A stretch of 64,000 nucleotides of DNA from NCBI RefSeq assembly GCF_002982115.1, contig NZ_CP019980.1, positions 132,001-196,000 on the forward strand. Direction: 5' to 3'. The notes below the pieces were generated by a model that was given only the letters and a program-made list of their open reading frames with translations, was not told where the DNA came from and did no database searches. Positions 7,403 through 15,397 of the stretch are shown piece after piece. This DNA is from Lysinibacillus sphaericus. GTDB lineage: Bacteria; Bacillota; Bacilli; Bacillales_A; Planococcaceae. The position numbers were made by a program, and so were the translations under genes. Numbering within the stretch: position 1 is the stretch's first letter; each line of letters begins with the position of its first letter.

Positions 7403-9298
7403 TTATGGAATTGGCGTTGACACATTGCCCATTAAAGCAAAAGCATTTAATGACATCGTTCCTGGGGCATCAGTCATATTATAGCCAACTGGATCATTCG
7501 GAAAAACGACGTCATAAATATTTGGTGGTACTACTAATCCCCAAGGTAAGGCCACATTAAATATATTGTTATAGACTTGTATTTGGCCATTGGCTGGAAT
7601 GGATGTTGGAAGCCCGAGTGTATAAGTATAGTCTACATAAACAGAAAGGTTACTTGATACAGAAAATGGATCTGGACTTTCAATAGGTGGATTAGGATTT
7701 GTGATTTGATTGTTTTCAATCAATATTGGTGCAATCGTTGAAAAATTGTACGGCTGTGTAGGAGGAATAAACGTAATGGTCGGCCCTGGTCGGTCTTGTT
7801 GGTCAATAACATTGTTTGAAACATGAATAGAAACAGTGTCGTTAGCTGCAAGGTTAAATAATACAAAGTGTGAAAAACGGGTCACAGTATTATTTAATAT
7901 AATAAATGAAGCGTTAATAAAAGTGTCTGTAGGTGTATCTACTTGGAAAATAATAGCGTTTCTGCTATCGGGTCCACCTGAAAATGTGTTGCCGGAAATA
8001 TTCATTGTTCCTGTCCCGCTTCTGAGCTCTATGGCATGTCGATTACCAGTATGAATAAATGTTGAATTGAGGATGGCTATATTGGAGGCATTGATAATTG
8101 CAAGACGCTTTGGTCCTCCTTCTATAATAAGATTATTTAACGTTATATTATCATATAAAGTGTTGCCAGGAGCATGGTCAATTCTCAATAATGACACATC
8201 ATCTGCATTTGTAATGGTCGGACTGAGAAAATGAAGATTGTTAATTGTCACATTATTTGCGGCAATATTGAGATTTGATTGTGCCACCGGTGGATTTGGA
8301 AACTCAATCACTGTATTCTGTGCAGAAAGGCCAGAAATTGTTAATGGTTTATTGACAGTGATATCAGCTGTTTCAATAAAATTTCCTGGGAAAACAATAA
8401 GACTATCCCCAGCATTGGCCCCATCAATTGCTGGTTGTAAATCGTTATAATAGATTCCCTGATTAATGTTAAGTATACGCCCTGCTGGTGGCGTACAAAC
8501 AAAATCAGGTGAAAGTGAACGCCCTCCTGCAGGGCAAAATGTGCAGTTCGATGAAGTAAGACTTAATAATAATGTACAACTTTGGTTAGAACAAATGAAA
8601 GTCTCCTCACATATGCCCGTACATGTTTTACAAATGTAATCTCCAATACTAATACCATTACAATTTCCCGCCACATACATTACTTCATATACACAGGAAA
8701 AGGGAACATTGATTTGTGGAATGCTAATCGGTGTAATGACCCAATCATATACTTGTGGGACTTTCAAGCAGAGCTTTTCAAACAGTTGTGTTGTTTTTTC
8801 TAGATTTGGCTTAAATGGAATGGACGGTTGTTGATCTGGTAAAAAACATTTTGATAGTAATATATCTTTTCGAGGTTTACAAAACTGACTTTCCATTGTG
8901 ACTACAATGTCATGGATAGACTGAACTGATAAACATAGGTCGATGGCTATTAATAAACCTTGGAACATACCATTTGCATTAACTGCCTGAGAGGAACAGT
9001 GAAAATCAGTCAGTCTACAGGTTATTTGCGTCCCCTCGGGTGCACATAATAAAATTTGTTTTGTTACAGAAAAAGGTTCTATATGTCTAAGGCCATTATC
9101 GAGCACAATCGTTACATAACCAGTGATAAGAATATCTACTCGTTGAAGGTCAATAGTTGTTCCATTTGGCAAGACGGACCATTGTTTAGGACGTGCGTTT
9201 GCAGTAGTTAACTCTGTACAGCTTATACTCTTTGGCAAATACGGGTCCAGTTCACGCCCGTTTTCATCTGATAGAAAACAACATAAGACGCTTACCAT
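7403..9298 (-). CDS. Cys-rich N-domain fused to parallel beta-helix
   Basis: This is a 631-residue protein of two contrasting halves. Residues 1 to about 270 hold all 20 cysteines (for example CC at 6-7 and the cluster YICKTCTGIC). Residues from about 275 on contain none. That second half is built of Asn/Ile/Val-rich rungs (NNVTINNLHFLS, NASNIAILNSTF, GTMNISGNTF) typical of right-handed parallel beta-helix (pectate-lyase/NosD-like) proteins. No signal peptide is evident, so a cross-linked spore-surface or exosporium protein is a reasonable inference. Its ATG has only a weak ribosome site; a well-initiated 14-codon frame overlaps it (9292-9336). Confidence 0.75.
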   Translation of the reverse strand: MVSVLCCFLSDENGRELDPYLPKSISCTELTTANARPKQWSVLPNGTTIDLQRVDILITGYVTIVLDNGLRHIEPFSVTKQILLCAPEGTQITCRLTDFHCSSQAVNANGMFQGLLIAIDLCLSVQSIHDIVVTMESQFCKPRKDILLSKCFLPDQQPSIPFKPNLEKTTQLFEKLCLKVPQVYDWVITPISIPQINVPFSCVYEVMYVAGNCNGISIGDYICKTCTGICEETFICSNQSCTLLLSLTSSNCTFCPAGGRSLSPDFVCTPPAGRILNINQGIYYNDLQPAIDGANAGDSLIVFPGNFIETADITVNKPLTISGLSAQNTVIEFPNPPVAQSNLNIAANNVTINNLHFLSPTITNADDVSLLRIDHAPGNTLYDNITLNNLIIEGGPKRLAIINASNIAILNSTFIHTGNRHAIELRSGTGTMNISGNTFSGGPDSRNAIIFQVDTPTDTFINASFIILNNTVTRFSHFVLFNLAANDTVSIHVSNNVIDQQDRPGPTITFIPPTQPYNFSTIAPILIENNQITNPNPPIESPDPFSVSSNLSVYVDYTYTLGLPTSIPANGQIQVYNNIFNVALPWGLVVPPNIYDVVFPNDPVGYNMTDAPGTMSLNAFALMGNVSTPIP

Positions 9299-9336
9299 AA
9301 TACCCTGTTAACGGATTTAAGCTTGTTTATTTTCAT
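9292..9336 (-). CDS. 14-codon upstream ORF overlapping the beta-helix start
   Basis: On the minus strand an ATG at 9336 follows AAAAAGGAG by about 9-10 bases and reads MKINKLKSVNRVLW, then TAA at 9294-9292. The stop overlaps the ATG of the beta-helix gene in the sequence ATGGTAA. The two frames differ. This layout could couple translation of the poorly equipped downstream start, or it could mark a frameshift that removed the real N-terminus of the large protein. Confidence 0.4.
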   Translation of the reverse strand: MKINKLKSVNRVLW

Positions 9337-9444
9337 TATAAAATTGCTCCTTTTTCCATTACTCCTATCTCCCATTATTATATGTACGTTGTGGTAAGTT
9401 AACAGGTGATTGGCCTAGAAACCAATTTCATTTCCAACAAATGA

Positions 9445-9484
9445 AAAGAGGTTCAAGTAGTGATATAAAGATGTGAACCTCTTT
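9445..9484 (-). terminator. Terminator after the 90-aa membrane protein
   Basis: Read on the minus strand, AAAGAGGTTCA pairs with TGAACCTCTTTT around an 18-nt loop. It lies 23 bases past the stop at 9507. Confidence 0.65.
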
Positions 9485-9506
9485 GCTAAGAGCACGACGC
9501 ACCATT

Positions 9507-9779
9507 TTAAAACTTTAGTTTTGAAAAACAAAATGTGATCGAACGTTTGATGTAAAGCGAACAAAAGAACAGCAAGCAAGATATAACGAGTGCAAAAGGG
9601 ATACTGAAAGCAATCGGAAGTTCAATGCCTTGCCAAATGCTCATTTTGATTTCATCAATGCCTACAGTTCGTAAAATACCAGCAAGTATGGATATTATGG
9701 CGCTTACAACCAGTCCTACGTATAGAATGGTTAACACAATAAGGGCTAAGGAACAAAAAAATCCACGAATCATTTTCAT
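9507..9779 (-). CDS. Small two-span membrane protein, unknown
   Basis: This 90-residue protein has two hydrophobic helices (about residues 5-35 and 50-75) separated by a short polar loop, and a basic tail (KRSITFCFSKLKF). ATG 9779 lies 7 bases after AGGAGGG. Its start overlaps the stop of the bactofilin-like gene as ATGA, so the two are translationally coupled. I do not recognise the family. Given the coupling it may anchor or position its partner at the membrane (inference). Confidence 0.65.
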   Translation of the reverse strand: MKMIRGFFCSLALIVLTILYVGLVVSAIISILAGILRTVGIDEIKMSIWQGIELPIAFSIPFALVISCLLFFCSLYIKRSITFCFSKLKF

Positions 9780-10444
9780 CCTTGTTCCCTCCTAATGATG
9801 TGATGTACTTTCGCAAGGGGGGAAATGGTATAACTTTCGGTGTAATAAAGTTTCTGTATTGTACAATGGTCCCCAACTTCAATAACAGTACCGTCTACAA
9901 ACTCTGCAATTGTGTAAGCAAGGTGTAAATTTTTGCCCTTTATCGAATGACAATGCAGTTTTTTACTGAGAAGAGAAAGTGAGAACTTATCTTTTTCTAT
10001 GATGATGTCATCTGCAACGAGTTGGGTAATGCTACTTGGACCAGATAATTTTAAGTGAAAATGTGATGCCTGTATTTCTTGAGCTTTCACAAAGCCGATT
10101 GCCTGAAACTGCTGTGCATGTAAGGATTGTGCAATTGTCAGTTTTCCTGTACTCGTAATAGTCGAAACTTCCCCAGAGCGGATTGTTACATTCCCAGCAT
10201 TCGTCAACTCTCCTATTTCACAATAATCTTTCATATTACAAGAGCCTGTATTTTTTAAAGTGCGAGCAATAACACGGGAATGAAATACACTATGTCCATG
10301 TGTGGATATAATCTTTAAGTTCACTTTTTGATGGACACCAACCGCCCCGCGAATATTCAACTGTTCGCAGTCGGGCATTAAATCATAAATTTTGCCACTA
10401 GTAAGCGTAATACAATGCTGTTTTTGTATGCGTTCATTTGTCAT
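9776..10444 (-). CDS. Bactofilin-like polymer-forming protein
   Basis: This 222-residue soluble protein is made of short beta-rungs with alternating hydrophobic residues (GNVTIRSGEVSTI, KLTIAQSLHAQQF, AQEIQASHFHLKL). They resemble the beta-helical bactofilins or the related YhbE/YhbF-type proteins that form filaments. A GTG 12 bases upstream is in frame but lies inside the ribosome site (AGAGGTG), so ATG 10444 is taken as the start. It is first of a two-gene unit with the 90-residue membrane protein. A 51-nt AT-rich palindrome lies directly upstream. The call rests on rung pattern, not on a conserved catalytic motif. Confidence 0.55.
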   Translation of the reverse strand: MTNERIQKQHCITLTSGKIYDLMPDCEQLNIRGAVGVHQKVNLKIISTHGHSVFHSRVIARTLKNTGSCNMKDYCEIGELTNAGNVTIRSGEVSTITSTGKLTIAQSLHAQQFQAIGFVKAQEIQASHFHLKLSGPSSITQLVADDIIIEKDKFSLSLLSKKLHCHSIKGKNLHLAYTIAEFVDGTVIEVGDHCTIQKLYYTESYTISPLAKVHHIIRREQG

Positions 10445-10462
10445 GCTAATTATCACCTCTTT

Positions 10463-10513
10463 TAATTTAATTAATATATATTTTAATAATTAAAACATAT
10501 ATTAATTAAATTA
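10463..10513. promoter_or_regulatory. 51-nt AT-rich palindrome upstream of bactofilin-like gene
   Basis: Perfect 17-nt arms TAATTTAATTAATATAT (10463-10479) and ATATATTAATTAAATTA (10497-10513) flank a 17-nt spacer. That spacer holds a second dyad, TTTTAATAATTAAAA (10481-10495). It lies just upstream of the ribosome site of the gene starting at 10444. The MarR gene is immediately upstream on the same strand, so a MarR operator is the simplest reading. Confidence 0.5.
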
Positions 10514-10587
10514 TATGCTGCTCTATTTTGTCAAGAACAAAAAACTGCCTAGTCTATAGGTGAAAAATAAATACCGTTATGAGGGCA

Positions 10588-10620
10588 ATAAAAAAAAGGA
10601 TTTCAATGTTTGAAATCCTT
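10588..10620 (-). terminator. Terminator of the marR-family gene
   Basis: On the minus strand AAGGATTTCAAA pairs with TTGAAATCCTT and is followed by TTTTTTTATTG. The left arm abuts the stop codon of the regulator gene at 10619. Confidence 0.75.
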
Positions 10621-11032
10621 AAAAAATTTTTTGCATTAACTGATTTACATCCGTTAATACATTTGCTATTTCTGTTAGTTTTTCTTGTGGAAGTTTTAAA
10701 AATATTTCTTGTACTTTTTGTTCTCCTTCTGTCGTTAACTTCATATTTACGACACGTCGATCTTCACTTTCTCTAACGCGTTGAACAAAATTAAGCTTCT
10801 CCAATTTATCGCACATGGATGTAACAGCCCCGGGGGTTACACTAAAGAAATCAGCAATTTCTGTTGCCTTCATACCACCGTTGATTTTTAGCTGAAGAAG
10901 AAGGATAAGCTGGTTTTGAGATAATGTTTCGCCTTCTGACAGCAGATTCACAAACATCATAGATTTTTGCTGTATTTCAAGCATTTCGCGCATGATGCTT
11001 TCAACTTCGTGCATTGGATTATTTTTTGACAT
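10619..11032 (-). CDS. MarR-family transcriptional regulator
   Basis: This 137-residue winged-helix regulator contains the MarR core: FFSVTPGAVTSMCDKLEKL is the recognition region and REDRRVVNMKLTTEG the wing. It probably represses its own gene and perhaps the bactofilin-like unit. A GTG at 11047 is in frame, but no ribosome site precedes it. ATG 11032 follows AGTGGGCTGTGAT, itself only a weak site. A perfect AT-rich dyad (11052-11082) lies just upstream as a candidate autoregulatory operator. The signal is unknown. Confidence 0.85.
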   Translation of the reverse strand: MSKNNPMHEVESIMREMLEIQQKSMMFVNLLSEGETLSQNQLILLLQLKINGGMKATEIADFFSVTPGAVTSMCDKLEKLNFVQRVRESEDRRVVNMKLTTEGEQKVQEIFLKLPQEKLTEIANVLTDVNQLMQKIF

Positions 11033-11051
11033 ATGATCACAGCCCACTAAA

Positions 11052-11082
11052 ATATTTACTTATTAAATTATATAGTAAATAT
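11052..11082. promoter_or_regulatory. Candidate MarR operator (9-bp inverted repeat)
   Basis: ATATTTACT (11052-11060) and AGTAAATAT (11074-11082) are perfect inverted repeats around 13 AT-only bases. The dyad sits between the start of the MarR gene and the stop of the serine-hydrolase gene, where an autoregulatory site would be expected. Confidence 0.5.
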
Positions 11083-11104
11083 ATAATTTATGTGAAGTGA
11101 ACCA

Positions 11105-12601
11105 TTAATTATTTCCAGGTAACCTTGAAGCGAATATAGGTTTCTTCAGTAGGTATTGAACTAACGTGATGAGCCCTATTATTAAAAGCGATACAGGTAT
11201 TATAAATAACAAATGTCCTATTCCAGGAGCAAATAAAGTTACAGTAGATAATGGACCAAATAATTGTGGGAAAGCAATTAAAACAAATGAAGGTAGTAGC
11301 AAGTTAAAGACCGGTAGTGAGAACCACTGAAACGCCAGCTGAAAAGTTGTTACTTTAGGTTTTTTACGGTTAAACAATCGATAAATAGACCGAACAATAA
11401 GCGCAATAATGATCGCTAATAGTAAATCGAATAGTATATATTTTAGAAAGGGCTTACTATTCGATAATGAGGGTTGTTCTTGATGGACAAGTTGATGAAG
11501 GCCATTTACGATGGCATCATATTCATTTAAATTAAAATAATCCATTGCATTGATTTGGAGACTAATACCGTATTCCTTGTCCAATAACACTTTTGAATAG
11601 GTGTTTTCTGTCCAGCCATTATGGGAGATAATCGCATTTTTTACTTCCCAACCCATGGCATAATAAGTACTATCCCCGATAAATGCAAAAGGGTGGTGTA
11701 ATTTGTTCATTGCGTTTGGTGATAGTATGTTTTTCCCGTTAAAGTGGCCATTATTCAATTGCGCTATCATGTAATTTGCCATATCCTCTGCACTAGAAAG
11801 AAGATATCCTGAAGAAACAGTGCCACGATGGATTAACTGTTTTGTAGGCATCTTAAATCCAAATACAGTTTGATAACCCGTAGCGCTAGTATTGTTGCGA
11901 TCATCTTTTGGATCTGCATAACTATTATGCATTGCCAGCGGCTTAAAAATATGTTCCTCTACATATTCTTTATAGGATGTATTTGTAACTTCCTCTATGA
12001 CTGCACCTAATAAGTTATAATTCAAATTTGAATATTCATATTGGCTACCTACAGGTGATGCCAACTTTATAGTGGCTAAGGTTTTTACATGTTCTTGTAA
12101 TGTTTGATCACCGTCGGATATTGCTACTTGGCCATCATAAGTAGAGAGACCGCTTGTATGGTTTAACAAGTGTAGAATGGTTATTTTTTTAGCTTCTTCT
12201 TTATTAGCAAGTTGAAACGTTGGTAGTATGGAGGACACTGTATCATCTAAATGGAGTTTCCCTTGTTCTACAAGCTGCATGATGGCAAGAGCAGTAAACG
12301 ATTTACTAACGGAGCCGATGACGATAGGTGTTTGTGGTGTCATTTTTGTCCCATCTGGTTTTGAAACACCAAAACCTTGCAAATATTCAACTTGGTGTTC
12401 CTTAACGATAGCGAGTGAAGCCCCTGGGATGTGCAATCGGTCAATTTCTTTTGTCATAAATGCGTCAATAGCAGAAATATCTAAGGTTTTATCTTTATCC
12501 ATGACAGGATCGCTAGTGGCAAATACAACACCATTGACAGTGAATAGTATGAGCAGGAAGATGACGATAATTTTCCCAATAGCTGATTGTTGTTTATACA
12601 T
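11105..12601 (-). CDS. Membrane serine hydrolase, beta-lactamase/PBP4* family
   Basis: This 498-residue protein of the class C beta-lactamase/DD-peptidase-like family has an N-terminal signal or anchor helix (about residues 8-28) and the SxxK motif in GSVSKSFTAL (catalytic Ser). It also has the YxN motif in YSNLNYN and an HNG motif in place of KTG. Three or so membrane helices end the protein (about 385-490), a layout common in Bacillus serine hydrolases of unknown substrate. It follows the W-P repeat gene by 33 bases and is probably the last gene of the PadR-led operon. Cell-wall peptide cleavage is possible; beta-lactamase activity is not implied. Confidence 0.85.
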   Translation of the reverse strand: MYKQQSAIGKIIVIFLLILFTVNGVVFATSDPVMDKDKTLDISAIDAFMTKEIDRLHIPGASLAIVKEHQVEYLQGFGVSKPDGTKMTPQTPIVIGSVSKSFTALAIMQLVEQGKLHLDDTVSSILPTFQLANKEEAKKITILHLLNHTSGLSTYDGQVAISDGDQTLQEHVKTLATIKLASPVGSQYEYSNLNYNLLGAVIEEVTNTSYKEYVEEHIFKPLAMHNSYADPKDDRNNTSATGYQTVFGFKMPTKQLIHRGTVSSGYLLSSAEDMANYMIAQLNNGHFNGKNILSPNAMNKLHHPFAFIGDSTYYAMGWEVKNAIISHNGWTENTYSKVLLDKEYGISLQINAMDYFNLNEYDAIVNGLHQLVHQEQPSLSNSKPFLKYILFDLLLAIIIALIVRSIYRLFNRKKPKVTTFQLAFQWFSLPVFNLLLPSFVLIAFPQLFGPLSTVTLFAPGIGHLLFIIPVSLLIIGLITLVQYLLKKPIFASRLPGNN

Positions 12602-12634
12602 AAAGTATGATTCCTTTAGCTGTATTGTAGTCGT

Positions 12635-13294
12635 TTAAAAATCTTTGGTCATGGTAGAACTTTGATAAAGTCTTCTTTTATAAACATAAAAATACATACT
12701 TAATGGCCACCAAAGTACTAAGAATATTGGGTAGATCGCCCAAATTACGCTTGGTGAAGAAACAATGTTGACGATAATAAAAAAGATACTGATGTGTAAG
12801 CTAGCATAAACCGAGAAGGCAACGAACGTTCTTTTTTGGGCATGATATAGAGCTAATGGCCACCATATCACTAAAAATGCAGGGTAAATCGCCCAAGGAT
12901 ATTGTGGGGACATGATGAAATTGATGAATGAATAATAGAAGATGGTGCTTGCACAGCCAATCAGTGCAATATTCAATGATTTCGCTTTTTCCTCTAAATA
13001 CATAAGAATGGGCCACCATACTATCGGATAAATAGCATAGATAAACCATAAATGCTGCGGTGAATACAATAGATTTTCAATAATGAGAAAAGCAATAACC
13101 ATGGCGCTACAAATGACGGCGTATTGTTTATATAGTTTTTTGGACATGAAATATAAAGTGATTGGCCATAGCAACAGCAATATACAAGGGTAAATAAACC
13201 ATATTGTTTGAGGAGTTGTTGTATAATTGACAATTCCTAAAAATAGCATAGTCATCAAACTGCCAACAACCGAAAAACTAATAAAATGTTTCAT
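12635..13294 (-). CDS. Membrane protein with four W-P repeats
   Basis: This 219-residue integral membrane protein contains four copies of a unit of about 51 residues. Each ends in a pattern like SP-(x)3-W-x-IYP-(x)5-WWPL-x-MY. The first Pro of the units falls at residues 28, 80, 130 and 181, with the W-P pairs at 43-44, 94-95, 145-146 and 196-197. The same unit occurs once at the C-terminus of the preceding gene product, 2 bases upstream, so this gene probably arose by internal duplication of that 2TM module. I know no function. The PadR-led operon suggests an envelope-stress role (inference). Confidence 0.75.
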   Translation of the reverse strand: MKHFISFSVVGSLMTMLFLGIVNYTTTPQTIWFIYPCILLLLWPITLYFMSKKLYKQYAVICSAMVIAFLIIENLLYSPQHLWFIYAIYPIVWWPILMYLEEKAKSLNIALIGCASTIFYYSFINFIMSPQYPWAIYPAFLVIWWPLALYHAQKRTFVAFSVYASLHISIFFIIVNIVSSPSVIWAIYPIFLVLWWPLSMYFYVYKRRLYQSSTMTKDF

Positions 13295-13296
13295 AT

Positions 13297-13704
13297 TTAC
13301 TCACTCCATTTCTTACGTGACCAGACGAAGTACATCGAAAGGGGCCACCATAGTATTGCGAAAATTGGATAAATCGCCCAAATTGTATTGGGTGTGTAAT
13401 AAAGATTGATAAAAATAAAGAACGCTGCTATTAATCCACTTCCCCATAGCGAAAATTCTAAATTTAACTTAGCCATACTTTTCTTTTCAGGCTCTTTTAC
13501 ACCCAATTCCTTTTTTAAATCTTCAATATCGCCAAATTCAACGATTGCTTTATTGATGGCATCCTCTTCTTCCTTCCCTTGCTCCATTAAATAAAATACT
13601 TTTTCTTCAAGGTTTTCGATGATTTCCTGTTTCACCATTTCTGTTTCAGTATTGCGTGGCATGTCTTTAAATAGCTCATCAATATGATGTTTAATTTTTT
13701 TCAT
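13297..13704 (-). CDS. HAAS-like domain plus one W-P membrane module
   Basis: This 135-residue protein has an N-terminal helical domain (about 1-70; IDELFKDMPRNTETEMVKQEI, then INKAIVEFGDIEDLKKELG). It resembles the HAAS/permease-prefix domains that accompany PadR regulators. A two-span membrane segment follows, ending in IWAIYPIFAILWWPLSMYF, the same unit repeated four times in the next gene. The frame is open further upstream, but ATG 13704 follows GGAGGG by 6 bases and overlaps the padR stop as ATGA, so translation is coupled. The product may signal to or sequester PadR (inference from domain pairing). Confidence 0.8.
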   Translation of the reverse strand: MKKIKHHIDELFKDMPRNTETEMVKQEIIENLEEKVFYLMEQGKEEEDAINKAIVEFGDIEDLKKELGVKEPEKKSMAKLNLEFSLWGSGLIAAFFIFINLYYTPNTIWAIYPIFAILWWPLSMYFVWSRKKWSE

Positions 13705-14030
13705 TCTAAGCCCTCCATAAATAAGTCGATAATTTCCTTCACTTCTGCCCATTCTTTTACAAGCTCGCTTAAATAAGCCTTGCCTAATGAGGTAATGCGA
13801 TAATATTTTCTTTTGCCTCCGTGCGATACATCGCCATAATAGGCTTCAATTACTTCTTTTTTTTCTAAACGTTGAAATACGGCGTATAGAGTTGCTTCTT
13901 TAATTTGAAAACGATTTTTTGTCCGGTTGCTTATTTCTTGGGAAATTTCGTAACCATAGCGATCCTTCTCTAAAATTAGCCGCAAAATAATTGAATCCAA
14001 GTGTCCACGGATAATGTCACTTCGAACCAT
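13701..14030 (-). CDS. PadR-family transcriptional repressor
   Basis: This 109-residue PadR regulator carries a winged helix (about 10-80, with RFQIKEATLYAVFQRLEKKEVI and wing GGKRKYYRITSLG) and a short dimerisation helix at the end, which makes it a subfamily-2 type. It heads an operon with the HAAS/W-P gene, the four-repeat gene and the serine hydrolase. Two 23-bp dyads 20-75 bases upstream are strong candidate operators for autorepression. The inducing signal is unknown. Confidence 0.92.
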   Translation of the reverse strand: MVRSDIIRGHLDSIILRLILEKDRYGYEISQEISNRTKNRFQIKEATLYAVFQRLEKKEVIEAYYGDVSHGGKRKYYRITSLGKAYLSELVKEWAEVKEIIDLFMEGLE

Positions 14031-14049
14031 ACGTCACCTACTTAAAATT

Positions 14050-14072
14050 ATTGCTCTATCTGATGGAGTAAT
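14050..14072. promoter_or_regulatory. PadR-like operator, copy 1
   Basis: This is a 23-nt dyad of the form ATTrCTCTATCTG-N4-AGTAAT, here ATTGCT...AGTAAT. Its near-identical partner begins exactly 33 nt further on, at 14083, about three helical turns away. The pair lies just upstream of the padR start. Confidence 0.6.
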
Positions 14073-14082
14073 ATTAGCAAAG

Positions 14083-14105
14083 ATTACTCTATCTGTCAAA
14101 GTAAT
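14083..14105. promoter_or_regulatory. PadR-like operator, copy 2
   Basis: This second 23-nt dyad has perfect outer arms ATTACT and AGTAAT and shares the CTCTATCTG interior with the copy at 14050-14072. The shared spacing and symmetry suggest cooperative binding of two PadR dimers on one DNA face. Confidence 0.6.
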
Positions 14106-14128
14106 AATTGGTACTTTATAGAAAAAGT

Positions 14129-14178
14129 TAAAAAATAAAAGCCGACCAAGTAGGACAAGTATCCTGAATGGTCGGCTT
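14129..14178 (-). terminator. Terminator of the endopeptidase gene
   Basis: On the minus strand AAGCCGACCA (14178-14169) pairs with TGGTCGGCTT (14148-14139) and is followed by TTATTTTTT. A smaller hairpin (GGATACTTGTCC) fills the loop. It lies 29 bases past the stop at 14207. Confidence 0.85.
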
Positions 14179-14206
14179 CGTTAAGTTTAAAAAGTAAAAT
14201 TGGTTG

Positions 14207-15397
14207 TTATAAATACAATCCAGCTAAAAAAATACCTAACGCTTCTTGGTATATAGTATCGAACTGGCTAATTGGCAGCGGGTTTGTACCGCTACCTAGC
14301 TCTACTGTGAAGCCTGGTCTGCGCCAATCTTGAATAAACCAATCTTTATAACCAGCATAGCTATTTGCAGATTGAATGGGCTCATAACCACTTACTCTGC
14401 TAAATTCTTCTACCATTGTTTGTGATTCAGGTGGTTCAAGATTTTCAAATCCCCAATAAATGACCCTGCCTTGCGTATGAAATGCTAAAACCCAAGCAAA
14501 ATGGCTGTTCCTTGTTAAATCAGCCATAGCAATAGCTTCTGGCTGGGTCAACGGAGCTTCCCCTCCATAATCACGTGGTCCTGGTGTTTGTGGATTGCGA
14601 GCATTTTCAAGCTCCCACTTTGCAGGAAATTGGTCGTTTAAATCAACACCATTAATGTTCGCCTTCCATCCAGAAAAGTTTTGACTGTTATGATTCCAAG
14701 CAATTAGTTTATTTTTTAATGCTTCGTTAGCTGGAGGACCGTTGATAACTAAATTGACGCCATCGGGGTTAACCATCGGAACTAGTGATAGCGTTGTTTG
14801 GTTATAAAGTGGTCCCATCGAGAGCCCTCTTATGGTCGTTTGATTTGTTAGTGCGAGTAAATAGTCGTTTAGAAAAGTCATGATGGTCGGTGTAGTAATC
14901 CATTCATTTGCATGAAAGGAACCGTTATAATGTATGCGTTTTGAGCCGTTTCCAATTAAAATCTCAGGAATTGGTTGTGCTAAAACGGAGTTGCCAATGG
15001 ATGTGCTTTGAAGAAATGGATAGGCGGTTTGTAGCTTTTTTATATCATTCATCATCATGCTGTAATCATAATTTTGCTGGCCATTTACGAGCCGCCAAGT
15101 TAGTCTTTGAGGAACTTGTATTGTCTGCCCAATGTGTAGTCGACTTGGTTGGATTTCTGGATTGACAAGTAAAATGGCATTGAGCGGAAGGTTTTTGTTT
15201 TGGGCGATTTGCCACAAAGAGTCGCCTTGGGTAATGGTATAACTAGTTGTTACATAACCAGGTATTTGAATACGTTGTCCTACTTGAAGGTGTTGAGGGT
15301 TGATGTTTCGATTGGAGTCCAAGAGTAGTTGAAGGGGTATTTTAAACAAATCGCTGAAATACCACAGTGAATCACCAGGCCTAATCAATATATCCAC
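14207..15397 (-). CDS. LysM-LysM-M14 endopeptidase I (ENP1-like)
   Basis: This 396-residue protein has two N-terminal LysM peptidoglycan-binding modules (about 3-48 and 52-98; PGDSLWYFSDLF and QGDSLWQIAQNK). A zinc carboxypeptidase-like M14 domain follows, with zinc-ligand motif FHANEW (His/Glu), MVNPDGV, the third ligand in AFHTQGR and a C-terminal catalytic Glu in FTVELGSG. It matches, from memory, gamma-D-glutamyl-L-diamino acid endopeptidase I of Bacillus sphaericus nearly throughout. That enzyme cleaves the gamma-D-Glu-meso-DAP/Lys bond of stem peptides and is linked to sporulation and cortex turnover. It has no signal peptide, as in the known enzyme, and is a single gene with its own terminator. 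Confidence 0.95.
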   Translation of the reverse strand: MDILIRPGDSLWYFSDLFKIPLQLLLDSNRNINPQHLQVGQRIQIPGYVTTSYTITQGDSLWQIAQNKNLPLNAILLVNPEIQPSRLHIGQTIQVPQRLTWRLVNGQQNYDYSMMMNDIKKLQTAYPFLQSTSIGNSVLAQPIPEILIGNGSKRIHYNGSFHANEWITTPTIMTFLNDYLLALTNQTTIRGLSMGPLYNQTTLSLVPMVNPDGVNLVINGPPANEALKNKLIAWNHNSQNFSGWKANINGVDLNDQFPAKWELENARNPQTPGPRDYGGEAPLTQPEAIAMADLTRNSHFAWVLAFHTQGRVIYWGFENLEPPESQTMVEEFSRVSGYEPIQSANSYAGYKDWFIQDWRRPGFTVELGSGTNPLPISQFDTIYQEALGIFLAGLYL

